A stretch of DNA of 64,000 bases from Hymenochaete sp. R1 (taxonomy: Eukaryota > Basidiomycota > Agaricomycetes > Hymenochaetales > Hymenochaetaceae): NCBI GenBank assembly GCA_019400425.1, contig JAFREE010000061.1:62001-126000 (forward strand). Reading direction: 5' to 3'. Below are positions 1-10,580 of the stretch, piece after piece. Within the stretch, counting starts at the first letter, position 1. Every line of letters begins with the position of its first letter. Under the pieces are notes generated by a model. That model was not told the origin of the DNA and ran no database searches. It saw nothing but the letters and a program-made list of their open reading frames with translations. The translations under genes were made by a program, and so were the position numbers.

Positions 1-52
1 CTGCAAGTATCTCGATTTCCGTCTCCCTCCTCAGTGCTCATTTATGTTTTAG

Positions 53-2513
53 GCGCGATCGCCAGCTTACAAAGCCCTCCACGATGCGATTGGTGTGCTT
101 TACACCACCTGGGATCTGGTGTCCAGGGAGGTGGTAGACACGCACCCTGCATCCGAAACACTTTCATACAACTTTGGCAAGACCTTGAATCGGTGCAGGA
201 AGGTTCTCGAACGATTATATAAGTCGTATGCCTTCGAGGTCATCGAATCGTTGATTGAGTATTGGAATATCGACAAGGTGTGTTTTTGCATATTTGGGCA
301 AAATAAATGAGCTCGTCTCATTTGTACTGGAAAGGAGGACGCTCGCACAAGAAGAGTAGCTTTCGACATCGTTGATTTCTTAACAGCGAGCGCTCAGAAC
401 GTCGTCCACGTAGTCTGTGAAAGTATCACTTGGAGAACAAGTACTTCTATAGCCGCTGAGCGCAGTAGGAAGCAAGTCTTGAATCCTGAACTGTAAGTGA
501 CAAAACTCGTATTATTGACTAGATGACCTTAACTCCTGGTTTAGTTCAGATATGGTCCTATATGCATTTCTGGAGGAGTACCTCTCGAAATTGGAGAATC
601 CATTGGCTTTGCAAGTTTGGCCTCGCTACCTTTCTTTAGCCAAGGATGTGGCTGGTAATGTGAAGGAAATGCGAACCCAAGTATTCCCAGTACTCCGGTT
701 TGTGTCTTCTTCCCTGATCGGGAAGCTGCTAATCCATGTCTATCAAACAGTTGTACGACTGTCATTGCTCTGAAGATATCTCAAACTACGGCTATCGAAG
801 ATCGGAGAGTGAAGAGGGACCTGCATGTATATTATTCCTCCTTCGTCACCGATGCTCTGGGTTTAACTTTTGCGATAGGAGACGTACGGAAAACTAATGG
901 ATGCGAGTATTCTGCTATCTGGTCGATCATTGGATCAAGGGATCTGGCCGAGGCGAGCGAAGGACAACCTTGTTGTTGCAGGACCCCTTGGTCGAAGTGA
1001 GTGTTTAATGAACTCGAAGTCGATTTATCTTTGTTGAAGTGATTGCACAGCTCAGTCTGAATTGACGCTCGATGAGAAACCATCGACTCCTCCGCTTCCT
1101 GGAATCGAAAACGCATTGAAGTCCCCATTATTAGACCTTTCTGAGCAGGTAGAAACTTGATTTATCTCGTCCAAGTAATTTACAACGAACTCACGCAACC
1201 TGCAGATTAACCAGTACTTCGCCGATGATGTCTTGCCTGGTATTCGACGATTCTTAGGAGACAACGATAAAATTCTCACAGCCTGCAATAATATCGTATA
1301 CTATATCATTAGCCCGGCTCTGAAGGCTCGAGCCTCGTGAGTGAAGTGTCCAACATAAATCCTCTCTTGACTAAATATTGCTCTAGTAATCGATTAGTGG
1401 ATCTGGAAGACATTTACATTGCAATACTGGCGCAGATCTCAAAGATCCCAGCTGCTGTGAAGTCTTGGCGAGGGCCGGCTTCGGATGTGTTCAATGATAG
1501 CAAGCTCTTTTCTGCGACACCGGATTCGGGTTTGAGATGGCGGCCCATATTCAAGAGCCTGATTGATGCGGATAAAGCAGCCTTTGGGGAACTTCTAGGT
1601 AATATGAAGCAAGGTTGCGTTTTAAATGTCTGCTGATTATGTGTTCGTTAGGCAAGGTTACCTCTGCGACGTCAAACAACATTTTTGCGAATCGAGAATA
1701 CGAGTTACAATTGAAGGCACAAAATATCCGTCGACTATCTTTTACCATTTTTGCATCGGAAAAGAACCATTTCCTAACGCATCTTCCTGCCATCCAAGAG
1801 AAACTAGTCGATTTGTTGCGGAACGGAGGCTCTCCAGTTGTTGAGAGCGAAGTCTACCTTTGCGTTCGTATCCTCCTCTGTCGACTTTCTCCGCATAATT
1901 TGTCTAGTTTCTGGCCCGTACTGCTCTCTGAGCTTGTGAGTCGAGAAATTCTTCAGATCGCCGGGATTGTCACTGATCATTTTTTCAGCTTCGGGTATTT
2001 GAGCAAGTGATGGCTGAGCCTCCATCCGACGGGTCAGACAGCCTTCAAACAGTACTGGCTGCCTGCAAGCTTATCGATTTGCTGCTTGCCTTACAGACTG
2101 AGGAATTCCAAATGCGAGTACAGCTGGATTTTGTTTCGTAAAACAAAAGATTAACAATATGTCTTTTTAGACATCAATGGATCTTCATTACGGACACGGT
2201 CGATGCTATTTATCGCCCAGATGACTGGTTCCCTGACGCGATGCTGGACCAACTCTCAGAGTCTGTCGGCGACTTCCCGGCCTCTCAAGCACGAAACTCG
2301 TCAGGCGTTTCATTGCCAGACCCGACTTCGACCGTTGGTACCCGCCAGCCACTCCTTTCAGGTGTGAAGCAAATAGATAGCATACGAGAACTAGCGCAGT
2401 TCTTCTCGCATCTGAGCATACTTTCGTATGAGGGTGTATATGCTAGCGGTGGTGCTGTGGACTGGCAGGCGGTCGAGAACAGCTTAGTCCTGGATTTGTT
2501 TGAGGGTCGATAA
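53..2513 (+). CDS. dop1: DOP1 (Dopey) family protein, C-terminal part
   Basis: This is the 3' part of a gene that begins upstream of the window; 640 residues are visible. Exons: 53-277, 335-492, 545-697, 751-826, 879-996, 1051-1148, 1206-1336, 1387-1598, 1652-1935, 1989-2113, 2171-2513, and all phases agree. The helical repeat-like sequence matches my recall of the conserved C-terminal region of Dopey proteins, especially the stretch with HFLTHLPAIQEKL, then VYLCVRILLCRLSP and SFWPVLLSEL. Dop1 is a large peripheral Golgi/endosome protein that works with the flippase Neo1 and Mon2 in membrane trafficking. The intron after exon 10 appears to use a GC donor (2114-2115), since only that choice keeps the frame into the conserved HQWIFIT segment. 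The stop falls shortly after a weakly conserved tail, so a further 3' exon cannot be excluded. The family call is strong. Confidence 0.86.
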
Positions 2514-3299
2514 GGATTTTGCTGCGTGTCTTCGTAATTTATCATCTTGTACTGCTTTCGTTCTTTCTTTCGCATATTGCTTTTTAATACCCACAATGCA
2601 TCGTTATCGGAACTCTGAAGGCGAAAATGAAACGATATATCTTACAAAATCGATGTATTCCCTTCAAGGGGTCAGATGGCCAATCGAGCAGCTGGGGGTG
2701 GGGTGCCGAGGAACTACCTTCAGAGCTCCTTGGTAAGTCACAGTTCATCAGCGACAACTCTCACAAGGACATACGATTCCACGGTGAGTCCCTCGGTGCA
2801 GACCGTGCCAGGTGCACCTCCGTGTCAGGCTGCAGATACTATATACCAACACAGATTCGGCATATTCAAACAGGTTGTGTCGGCGTATCGCTCATGGCTC
2901 TATAAGTCATGACAGTGTTATGCTGGTCAGGGAAAGGGTCCATTCAAACCCAAGTCCTACGGCTGACACGCGCCTCAACCATCGACCACCATCATCCTCG
3001 ACGCGGCGCGGTTCAAGGCTCAAACAGCCCATCAACTATCCGCACTCACAGTAAACTGTTTCAACTATGCTCAACATAGACGGGTACCTTAACGAAAAGA
3101 GAGGAGCAACTTGTACATTGGAAACAAAACATGTTTCATAGGCATCTTGACAAACCCCTTCGACGTTCGATGGTGCACGGATAGTCTGCTTCAGATCTTC
3201 GCCTTTTTGAATAAGTCAAGTGCAATCATTCAACTAATATGCAGAACTATCTAAGGGGGGTCAAATAGGAGTACATTTGGAAAAAGATGCAAATTTAGT
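2514..3299. other. Intergenic region between convergent genes
   Basis: This is 3' flank of the DOP1 gene and of the leftward hypothetical gene. Short open frames exist on the + strand around 2580-3050, but they have no recognisable family and no convincing splice structure. I see no gene, repeat or RNA here. Confidence 0.5.
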
Positions 3300-4121
3300 C
3301 TACGCTGCAGGTGCTGAAGCCTCACCGCCTCCAGCAGCACCAGCAGGAGCAGCCTTCGACTTTCCTTTCTTCGTCCGTTTCTGATCCACAGTGAGGAGTC
3401 GAAGCTCCTCATATGCAACCCAAAGACGGATCTTGATAGACAACTCCTTGTCTCCCAGAAGTTTCTCTTTCCAGGACATATCTTCAACAAGCTTGTCTGC
3501 CCAAGAACCTAGCTCGATCCCTTGGTCACCAAAGGGATTATAGAGAAAAGCCTTGGCTTCCTCTTGATTGGCGCCATGGAGGTTCGCGTTTCCGGTGTCC
3601 ACCCAATTGTCGACGTGACCCCGATGCTGCCCGCTGATCTCGCCCGCAGGGACGTCAGTTTTAATACGGTAGGTGCTGCTAGAAACGAATGCGCTGCGTC
3701 CGAATTCAAACAAAAAATCTTTCTGTCGGTTGTTACTGCTGAGTAATCCACCTTTGTAGAGCTTCCTCGCGTAAAAAACGTGGTCTAAGAGTTTGCCTAG
3801 TGCTACGAGATCCTGTACGTTGGCTTTTGCAGCGAGTAGTTCCTCGGAAGTCCTGGAACCCGGGATCCTCCTAAACACTCCCTTGTAACTCGTCCACGCA
3901 GCATCTAACCGATCAGACACTGCTGTAGATTCGGCCTCAGGCTCAGGGCCTCGAGAGCTATAAATGTCGTCGACAAGCGTATTAATAGCTCTCTCCTTCC
4001 CTACGAGAGCAGGATATGCGCTCGGGGTGAAGGTGGCATCGAGACGTGGTTTCTTTCCATCGTCAGGGATTGGCTCGGAAGACCGACGGCGTTTGTTGCT
4101 GCCCGAAGAAGGTTCTGCCAT
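3300..4121 (-). CDS. Hypothetical protein, single exon, basic nuclear-type N-terminus
   Basis: An uninterrupted 273-residue frame in a region where neighbours have many introns. I do not recognise the family. The N-terminus is serine-rich and carries two basic clusters (NKRRRSSE near residue 9 and DDGKKPRLD near 21) that look like a bipartite nuclear localisation signal. Residues about 40-245 are a mixed alpha-helical, apparently globular region with conserved-looking tryptophans, and the last 35 residues are a Lys then Ala/Gly low-complexity tail (KRTKKGKSK, then AAPAGAAGGG). The start is the first ATG of the frame. The length, absence of internal stops and globular composition make it a real gene. 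Function unknown; a nuclear role is inference only. Confidence 0.75.
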   Translation of the reverse strand: MAEPSSGSNKRRRSSEPIPDDGKKPRLDATFTPSAYPALVGKERAINTLVDDIYSSRGPEPEAESTAVSDRLDAAWTSYKGVFRRIPGSRTSEELLAAKANVQDLVALGKLLDHVFYARKLYKGGLLSSNNRQKDFLFEFGRSAFVSSSTYRIKTDVPAGEISGQHRGHVDNWVDTGNANLHGANQEEAKAFLYNPFGDQGIELGSWADKLVEDMSWKEKLLGDKELSIKIRLWVAYEELRLLTVDQKRTKKGKSKAAPAGAAGGGEASAPAA

Positions 4122-6356
4122 GCGGGAACAGGTGTGAACAACTCGATATCACAGAAGGGAAAGTACTTGAGCATATTCCACATCTACTTTGCTTAGTATG
4201 CCAACTAATAGGCTATTCCCAATGACGTAGGTAACTTGGCTGCTTTCTGTCGCCTAATTATTGAATTAGTGAGTTGTCGAATGTAGAGAACTCAATTATA
4301 GATTCGGCACTAGGTGATATATTTATGTACGTAAAAGTGTATACACATTAAACAAGTCTGAACTTACGAATCAAATGATGGGCAAGGGCAAACGAGCAGA
4401 TGTCACGGTCACCCCTCATTATTCGTGCGGTACACCGTCTTAAGCTTGTCCCCAAGTATACTGCATTACAATCAACGGCGCGTCAAAAGTTATATGCTTT
4501 GCACGCAACGCATGTCAACTCAGGCACGTCTTTACTCGTTTTCAAGGTCACTTACCTTTTCCTAATGTGCTCCTCGTATAGCAAGGCAGCAATAAGACTC
4601 GTTTGCTCCCCACCCATCCCATCGCCCTCGAAAATAAACGATTCAATGTACATTATGTGGGCTAATAATGTTGGTGGTGCTTGTCGCCACTATCTCGATC
4701 GCCAGCAGCAAAGGGAGACTGAAGGTTCTCAGCCAGCGGCCCGATCTCGAGCCTAAGCGCGCAATCCACTCGGAACATCGGCAAGAAACGCATAGTAAAT
4801 TATAACGACGACCTTTGCTCTTTGCCATTCAAGATGAGGGGGTTACATCATTGGTCACATCGGGAAGAGAAAATTTGCACCTGAGTGCATCTACGAGAAG
4901 GCAAGTAGTTAGCAACAGCAAAGGAATGCGCGTGGAGCCTCTCTATGCACCGTACTAGTGTCTGCTGCAGCATCATAGCGCACTATCACTCTTCCCGCTT
5001 CGCTCCTTCCGTATCCTTGCTCAGAAGACCCTTGCTACACATGTCCCTCGGCGCTGTCGTCCGAATCTGCTTGACGTGTGTCGATGTGAGACGTTTCGGC
5101 GTGGCTTTCAATTGTGTATAAGGAATTGAAGGTGCGTCTGCCCTTACTCTGCGGATAGTATACCTTGTTTGGGAAAGGTACGCACTGCAGGAGCGATAAC
5201 GAGTTGAATGCATGCCTTCTTATTGAAATAAGTGACGTACATTAAGTCTTATGGCAGAGAGACGCTTGATATTATTGCGGGCCTTGGCCAGAGTTAAAAC
5301 CGGTATATATACTGCACTAGTACATGTTGTTGAGCATGATCTATTCGTATTTCGAGCTGCTTGCTTGACCAGCCCTCGCAGTTGACGATAGAGAAAGCAG
5401 GTCTCGACGGCCTAGTTCGCGCAAAGATAGCATTTTAAACTTTCGAAGGGATATATGGCTTGGACGGTCGCTGAGCTTGTGAATATTCCATAGACTATTT
5501 GTGCACCATTGAGCATTGAAGGTGCTCGTCAAGACGACTTTGAAACATGGCTTTCTTTCAATATACAAGTCGCTCTGCTTTTTCTCGTTATGACATCTGC
5601 CTATGCTGGGCAGCTCTGGTGCTGTTCACTGTGAACGCGAACAATGAACGGGCTGTTCGAGCCTTGGACCGCGTCGCGTCGAGGATGATGGTGGTTGATG
5701 GCTGAGGCGCGCGTCAACGACGAGATTTCCTCCCCGCCCGTTCATCAGGAAAAAGTCACTGACTTTCCTAGGGCTTAGAAGCTCGTGCATTGTGCCATGA
5801 GTATGTGGAAGTCACTACAAGAATCGTTAGCACATATAATGGACCAGTGTGCTTTTGAAAGCTTACCACAAGACGACAGAAGATGCCGGAAGGCCAAACA
5901 AGTCTGTCTGTCACAGAGCTATAAGCGTGTTCTGGGAGTTTGGTAGCTTCTATACCCGCGCTCGTCCTTATCATTCCTTATATCAAAATTAAGAGTGGAA
6001 TGTACGAGTCATAGAATAATAGGACCATCCATTCGCACCCGTGGTTTTCCAGGCGTTGAGTTCTTGGGTGGCTTGATAACGTTGTCGCATTCTTCAGAAT
6101 AAACCTTTTCCTCATCCTCTGAAATTTTCTGGGGCAGAGAAGATATAAATATAAGCGGGTGGCTGCGAGGACAAGGTCAAAGATCGTGGTCAAGTCCCAA
6201 GATGTTGAGTACTAGTCGTCGTCGGAGTTCCGATTTTAGACGAATAAAGCGCGCGTCGAGGTCATGTGCCCAAGTGTGGCTTTCCCTCCTTACCTTACCT
6301 CGTCCTCGTCTCACCAGCGTTAACGTCAAAACCAACAGGACAAAACTGATACCGAC
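4122..6356. other. Gene-poor 2.2 kb intergenic stretch
   Basis: This lies upstream of both flanking genes, which diverge from it. All frames are short, under 120 codons, and none shows a family signature, signal peptide or consistent splice pattern. A TATA-like element sits at 6144-6151. Nothing else can be supported; an unannotated small gene or non-coding RNA is possible. Confidence 0.4.
6144..6151 (+). promoter_or_regulatory. TATA-like element upstream of the EF-hand gene
   Basis: TATAAATA lies 213 bases before the ATG of the EF-hand protein gene, followed by a pyrimidine-rich stretch typical of fungal 5' leaders. Assignment to that gene rests on position only. Confidence 0.35.
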
Positions 6357-7628
6357 ATGCTTAAGTCGACGGCTGTCCTTAATGCTTTAATTTTATTTAA
6401 CGCTGTAAACGCACATGGTAGTCACGGAGAGCAAGCAAATGCGGTTGCAGATGGCGATTACGCCCAAAGACACGTATGTTTCTGTTGCTTGAACCTGCGT
6501 AGGTGCAATGACTTACCATGGGTTCTTTCCAGATGGCCACTGAACATCACATGTACGAGGCAGATCGGCTGATGAACTGAAATAATGTGATATTGATACC
6601 TTTTTTCAGTGACACGTTTGACCCAAAGAGCTTCTTTCATCTCCATGACTTCAACAAGTACGTTTCCGTGTCTTATGACCATCTTTCACTTGATTTACGA
6701 ATCATTATCTCTGAACTCGTTCAGAAATGGCCTCCTCGAACGCGACGAAATAGAGGCTATCTACGGTGTTCACCACCCATACTCGCAGAAGAAGTCTGCA
6801 GACGAAGTCGCACATCAGGCAAAGGCCGACCATATTGTAAATACTGTGCTGAGTATCATGGACAAGGACAAGGACGGCAAGATCTCGCAGGACGAGTTTG
6901 TGGCGGCTGGTGTACATTCCCTTCCCAACTTTGATGGGCTAGGCGCAGAGGGGCACCATTACGATGTAGAAAGCGGTGCGTGTTCACTTTTTTTATTTGT
7001 TGAGTTTATGACGTTTATGAGAGGCGGATTAGAGTTCTTCCTGCACCACGAAGGTTCGTTTGAGTCGCCTTTTCTCTTACAGACTTGAGCAGCATTAATG
7101 AACCTTTGTCTCCAGAGGAGTTCCATTCGACGCCCGACACTCAGACCGATGAATCTTACAACCACCCAGAAGACCTGGAGCACTTCGCCCAACACGAGTC
7201 CATCGAACACAAGGAGGCCGAGCGGGAAGCAGAGTTCCAGGGTATCTCGGTCGAAGAGGCGATCGCCGAACACGAGAATGCTGAGAGGGAGGCAGAGGAG
7301 AGGGCGAAGAAGCCAGTACCTACGCGCGTGAAGAAAGACCCGGCTGAGAAACTCAACGAGGCGAGGAAAGAAAGCGAGCAACACGGGGAATGGGGGGTTG
7401 GCGATTCTGGGTACAAAATCCCTCAGTCTCCTGGTGAACGTCTGAGGTCGGCTTGGTTAATCTATTCTCTTGCTGATTTGTCTGGCTAATGATTGACTTT
7501 GTTCTCTTTTCCCGGCTTTTCAGGAAGAATGTTCCTTACAAGGTGTGTCCGTTCTTTGCTTCGGACATTAGCTCGGTACTCATTATCAAACATAGTACAA
7601 GTTCAAGCGGAATTGGGGAGACTTCTAG
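6357..7628 (+). CDS. Secretory-pathway EF-hand protein, Ssp120/nucleobindin-like
   Basis: Eight exons (6357-6473, 6533-6552, 6610-6657, 6725-6975, 7033-7053, 7116-7446, 7524-7542, 7596-7628) give 279 residues with consistent phases. The N-terminus is a signal peptide (about residues 1-19, ending FNAVNA). Two canonical EF-hand loops follow: DFNKNGLLERDE (about 59-70) and DKDKDGKISQDE (about 107-118), both with acidic ligands at positions 1 and 12. The C-terminal half is acidic and Glu-rich, probably coiled coil (EHKEAEREAEF, AEHENAEREAEER), and ends KRNWGDF. This layout is that of yeast Ssp120 and animal nucleobindins, luminal calcium-binding proteins of the early secretory pathway; Ssp120 associates with the cargo receptor Emp46/47. 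Exons 2, 5 and 7 are only about 20 nt long. No KDEL-type retrieval signal is present. Confidence 0.85.
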
Positions 7629-8301
7629 CTTTGTTACTTCACGGGTACGTTTAGAGGAAGTTTGTTTTTATAACATATATTGGATTATGCTCTTCATGCT
7701 TTGAGCTGTCAACGGCCTGTAAGCAAGCTTCTGCAAGAATAGTGATCAGTCTCAGGTCGTTTAGTTTCGATTCGGAGAGTCGGCTGTAAGCGTCGTAATC
7801 TATTATTGCGGGAATGAGATCCGAAACGTGCACTTTCTGCTCTCGCCCAGTCGATTATTATCAGTCGTGCGGCAGGCTAAAAGCATTCGACTCCAAGAGC
7901 TTGTAAGCGTCTTTGGATGGGAATCACCACCACTTCACAGCGATATCGCTTTTATCACTGTACGTATTTTCTGCCCCAGTCGAACACACGTCTTTCTTGA
8001 AGCACTTCGATACATGTCATAACGTTGAAAAGCGCTCAATTGACAGAACGTTAAAAACAAACAGATTATTAACGAGTAGTAAAAAGCGAGCTTCTTTTTG
8101 AAAGTGCCTACCCCAACGCGAGCATTACTCTGACCAGGGATAGTAATACCGTCGACGCAGAGAAGCCCTTTAATCAAGTCGGAAAGGTGAGAGTGAATGA
8201 TGTGTAAGCATGAAAGAATGACAACAGATTCCGAGTGTATCCCACGAAAATAGTGTTTAACGATGATGAAAGGTCCGCCCACTCAAGTTCTGCAGGCCGG
8301 T
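7629..8301. other. Intergenic region, convergent 3' ends
   Basis: 3' flanks of the EF-hand and calnexin genes. Only short frames without family signal; nothing else seen. Confidence 0.45.
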
Positions 8302-10265
8302 TTACTTGCCACCTCGCTTCTTCAGTGTCGACTCCTCTTCTTTCTTGCCGCCTACGGGTGCAACGGGTGTCGTTTCCTCGATCTTCTTTTCCACCTTTTC
8401 TGCCGCCTTCTTGATCTCTTTCTTCGCCTAGAACATGCGATCAGAACTTCGTCATAATTAGAATGAAGAAATGTAACTTACCTTTTGTACCGGCTTTTGC
8501 TGCCCACCAATGACACCTGCGAGAGCAAGAAGCATGCCGAGGAAAGTGAACGCCGAAACAAGAAGAGCGCCACCAGTCTCAGGGTGGGATTTGAATGCAT
8601 CGACAGGGTCATCTCTAAGGTCGTCAAGGAAGAATGCGATCCTCTGACGCAGGAAGCCCATTGGGTCCTCCTTGAATGTGATGAGTTCGTCTTCTTCGTC
8701 TGCAACTTTCTTAGCCGTCTTGGATTCCTCCTCCTCAAGCGGGTGTTTAACATCATAAGTCTCAGCAGCGAAGGACTTAGCATCTTCGACCGAGTGACCA
8801 ACGTAGATGTTGTCGAAGAGAATGTTGGGAGTCATCGTCCAGAGTTCAATACCGACACCGCCAATGTCAACGAGGCTTTTGACCGGGGTGAGGTCCTCGA
8901 AGAACTCGGGGTTGGGGATCTTGCGAGGTGCCCACTCACCCTTGTACGCTGGATTGTCGATGAGAGGAGCGTACCACTTGCCCTTGTACGCAGGGTTAGG
9001 CTTGTACGGACGCTTCCATGTTCCGCAACCAGGTGCTTCCTCGCATTTCGGGTTACGAACAGTCGGGGCGATCCAATCACCATCCTCTTCATCATCCCAT
9101 TCCTCTGGCTTCTCGGCATCTACAAGAGGCAGGCTATAAGCCTTTATATAAAAAGAGAGGCTTATGGACAGATAACATACCGGGATCGGGAACGAACTCG
9201 GGCTCGTCATCCAACCAGCCTGCAGGCTTCTCCGCATCTTCATCTTCGACCTCGTAAGGAGCATCTTCGTCCCAGTCTTCAGGTTTCGTCGCCTCTGGGT
9301 CGGCAATCTTCTTCTCATCAACCCATTCTTCCGGCTTTGAATCATCCTTGTCGTCGATCTCCTTTTCAGGGTTGACGGGAGGGTTGAAGTCCTCGAGGAG
9401 GCTACCCGAGCTCTCAGACTGTCCATTGACGAGAACTTCGTAAGTGTTATCCGGGCTGATGCATCAAGTTAGTAAGAGTCAATAAATGCGTTACGTATAC
9501 CACATACTTGACAACAAGAGTGTAAAGGTTCGTTAATTTCTCGATCTTGGGCTTGGGCGGTGCCTTCAGGTGCTTCTCCTCAAATTCACCAGTGACTGGG
9601 TTCTTGTGGCGGAAAATGAAGTGGACCTAGTGACAGGCACATTTGAGCTACTTGTCTCGCGTGGATGATGCCTGTAGTGTTTATTATCATACCTTCGTCC
9701 CAGGGCAAGTCAAATCCGGACCGAACATAATCGTCCATGGCGTCTTGTCATCAAACTCCTGACCGCTAGTTTTGAAACTATCCTCGAGCAGTTTGATATA
9801 ACCTCCGCCACAGTTTCCACCATCCTGGTACTTGACTTCATACTGGACGACGAGCGGCTTGTCGCCGAGAGCGATAGACGAAGAAAATGGAGCGGTGACG
9901 GCGTGGTGGGCAGCCTTGCTCTTGGCAACGAGACCCTTATCACCGTTGATAATGAGCTTTGACGGCTCCTCGACCTCCCATTTGCCAACGTAGCTAAAGG
10001 TTTCTGTACCGACAGGAGTCTTTTTCGTCGCTTCAGAGACGGTCCAGCGTTCCGACCAGTCATCGGTGAACTGCTCTAAGAAAGGAGCCTTCAACTTCGT
10101 GGGCTATATCGCACAATAATATTCTTAGAATGGAAAAAAAAAGAAAACTGGCTTGTCAACTTATGAACTTACGACAAAGTCGATCTTTGGCTTGTCTGTT
10201 GCTTCCTCCGCCAAAACGCAGGAAGCAGCCAAAGCAACGGCCGCGGTGAGTGCTACTCTTCGCAT
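8302..10265 (-). CDS. cnx1: Calnexin, ER lectin chaperone
   Basis: Six exons (10173-10265, 9693-10103, 9508-9626, 9181-9455, 8482-9119, 8302-8427) encode 553 residues, the usual calnexin length. In order: signal peptide (about 1-19, [19 protein letters not shown]); lectin domain with [26 protein letters not shown] and [12 protein letters not shown]; the P-domain with its two repeat types (KPEEW/KPEDWDE in the first half, then [17 protein letters not shown] and [16 protein letters not shown]); the return of the lectin fold ([20 protein letters not shown]); one transmembrane helix (about 490-512); and a short Lys/Glu cytosolic tail ending KKRGGK. It binds monoglucosylated glycoproteins in the ER membrane. 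The P-domain glycines, prolines and cysteine pair are intact. Identification is certain from domain order. Confidence 0.97.
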
Positions 10266-10580
10266 TATTATTGAATCGAGTGCCAAAGACGAAGACAGAG
10301 AAGAACCGGGGGAGAATGGGGAAGGAAGAAAGAGGTAAAGACAGAGATAGAGTGAGAGGTGCTGCTGGCGTGTCCAGATCTTGTGAGAGCGAGTTCAAAT
10401 ACCAAGAACCGCCCAGAGCCGTGCCTACGTGGCAGCACGTGACCTTTTTCCCATGCCTCTCTTGCATGTTTCGATCACTTTCTTATTTCTCGCGCTTCAC
10501 TATTGCAATCACTCTCACATACATCACCATCCAAATTATGTACATTACATAAGTCATAATTAAGACAAAACAATAATGTT

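Noticed and set aside
5341..6193. Minus-strand frames at 5341-5568, 5768-5974 and 5978-6193 as exons of one small gene
   Set aside because: No consistent donor/acceptor pairs or conserved protein segments join them.
8485..9375. 296-codon frame antisense to calnexin
   Set aside because: It lies entirely over calnexin exons on the opposite strand and has no domain; a shadow of acidic codons.
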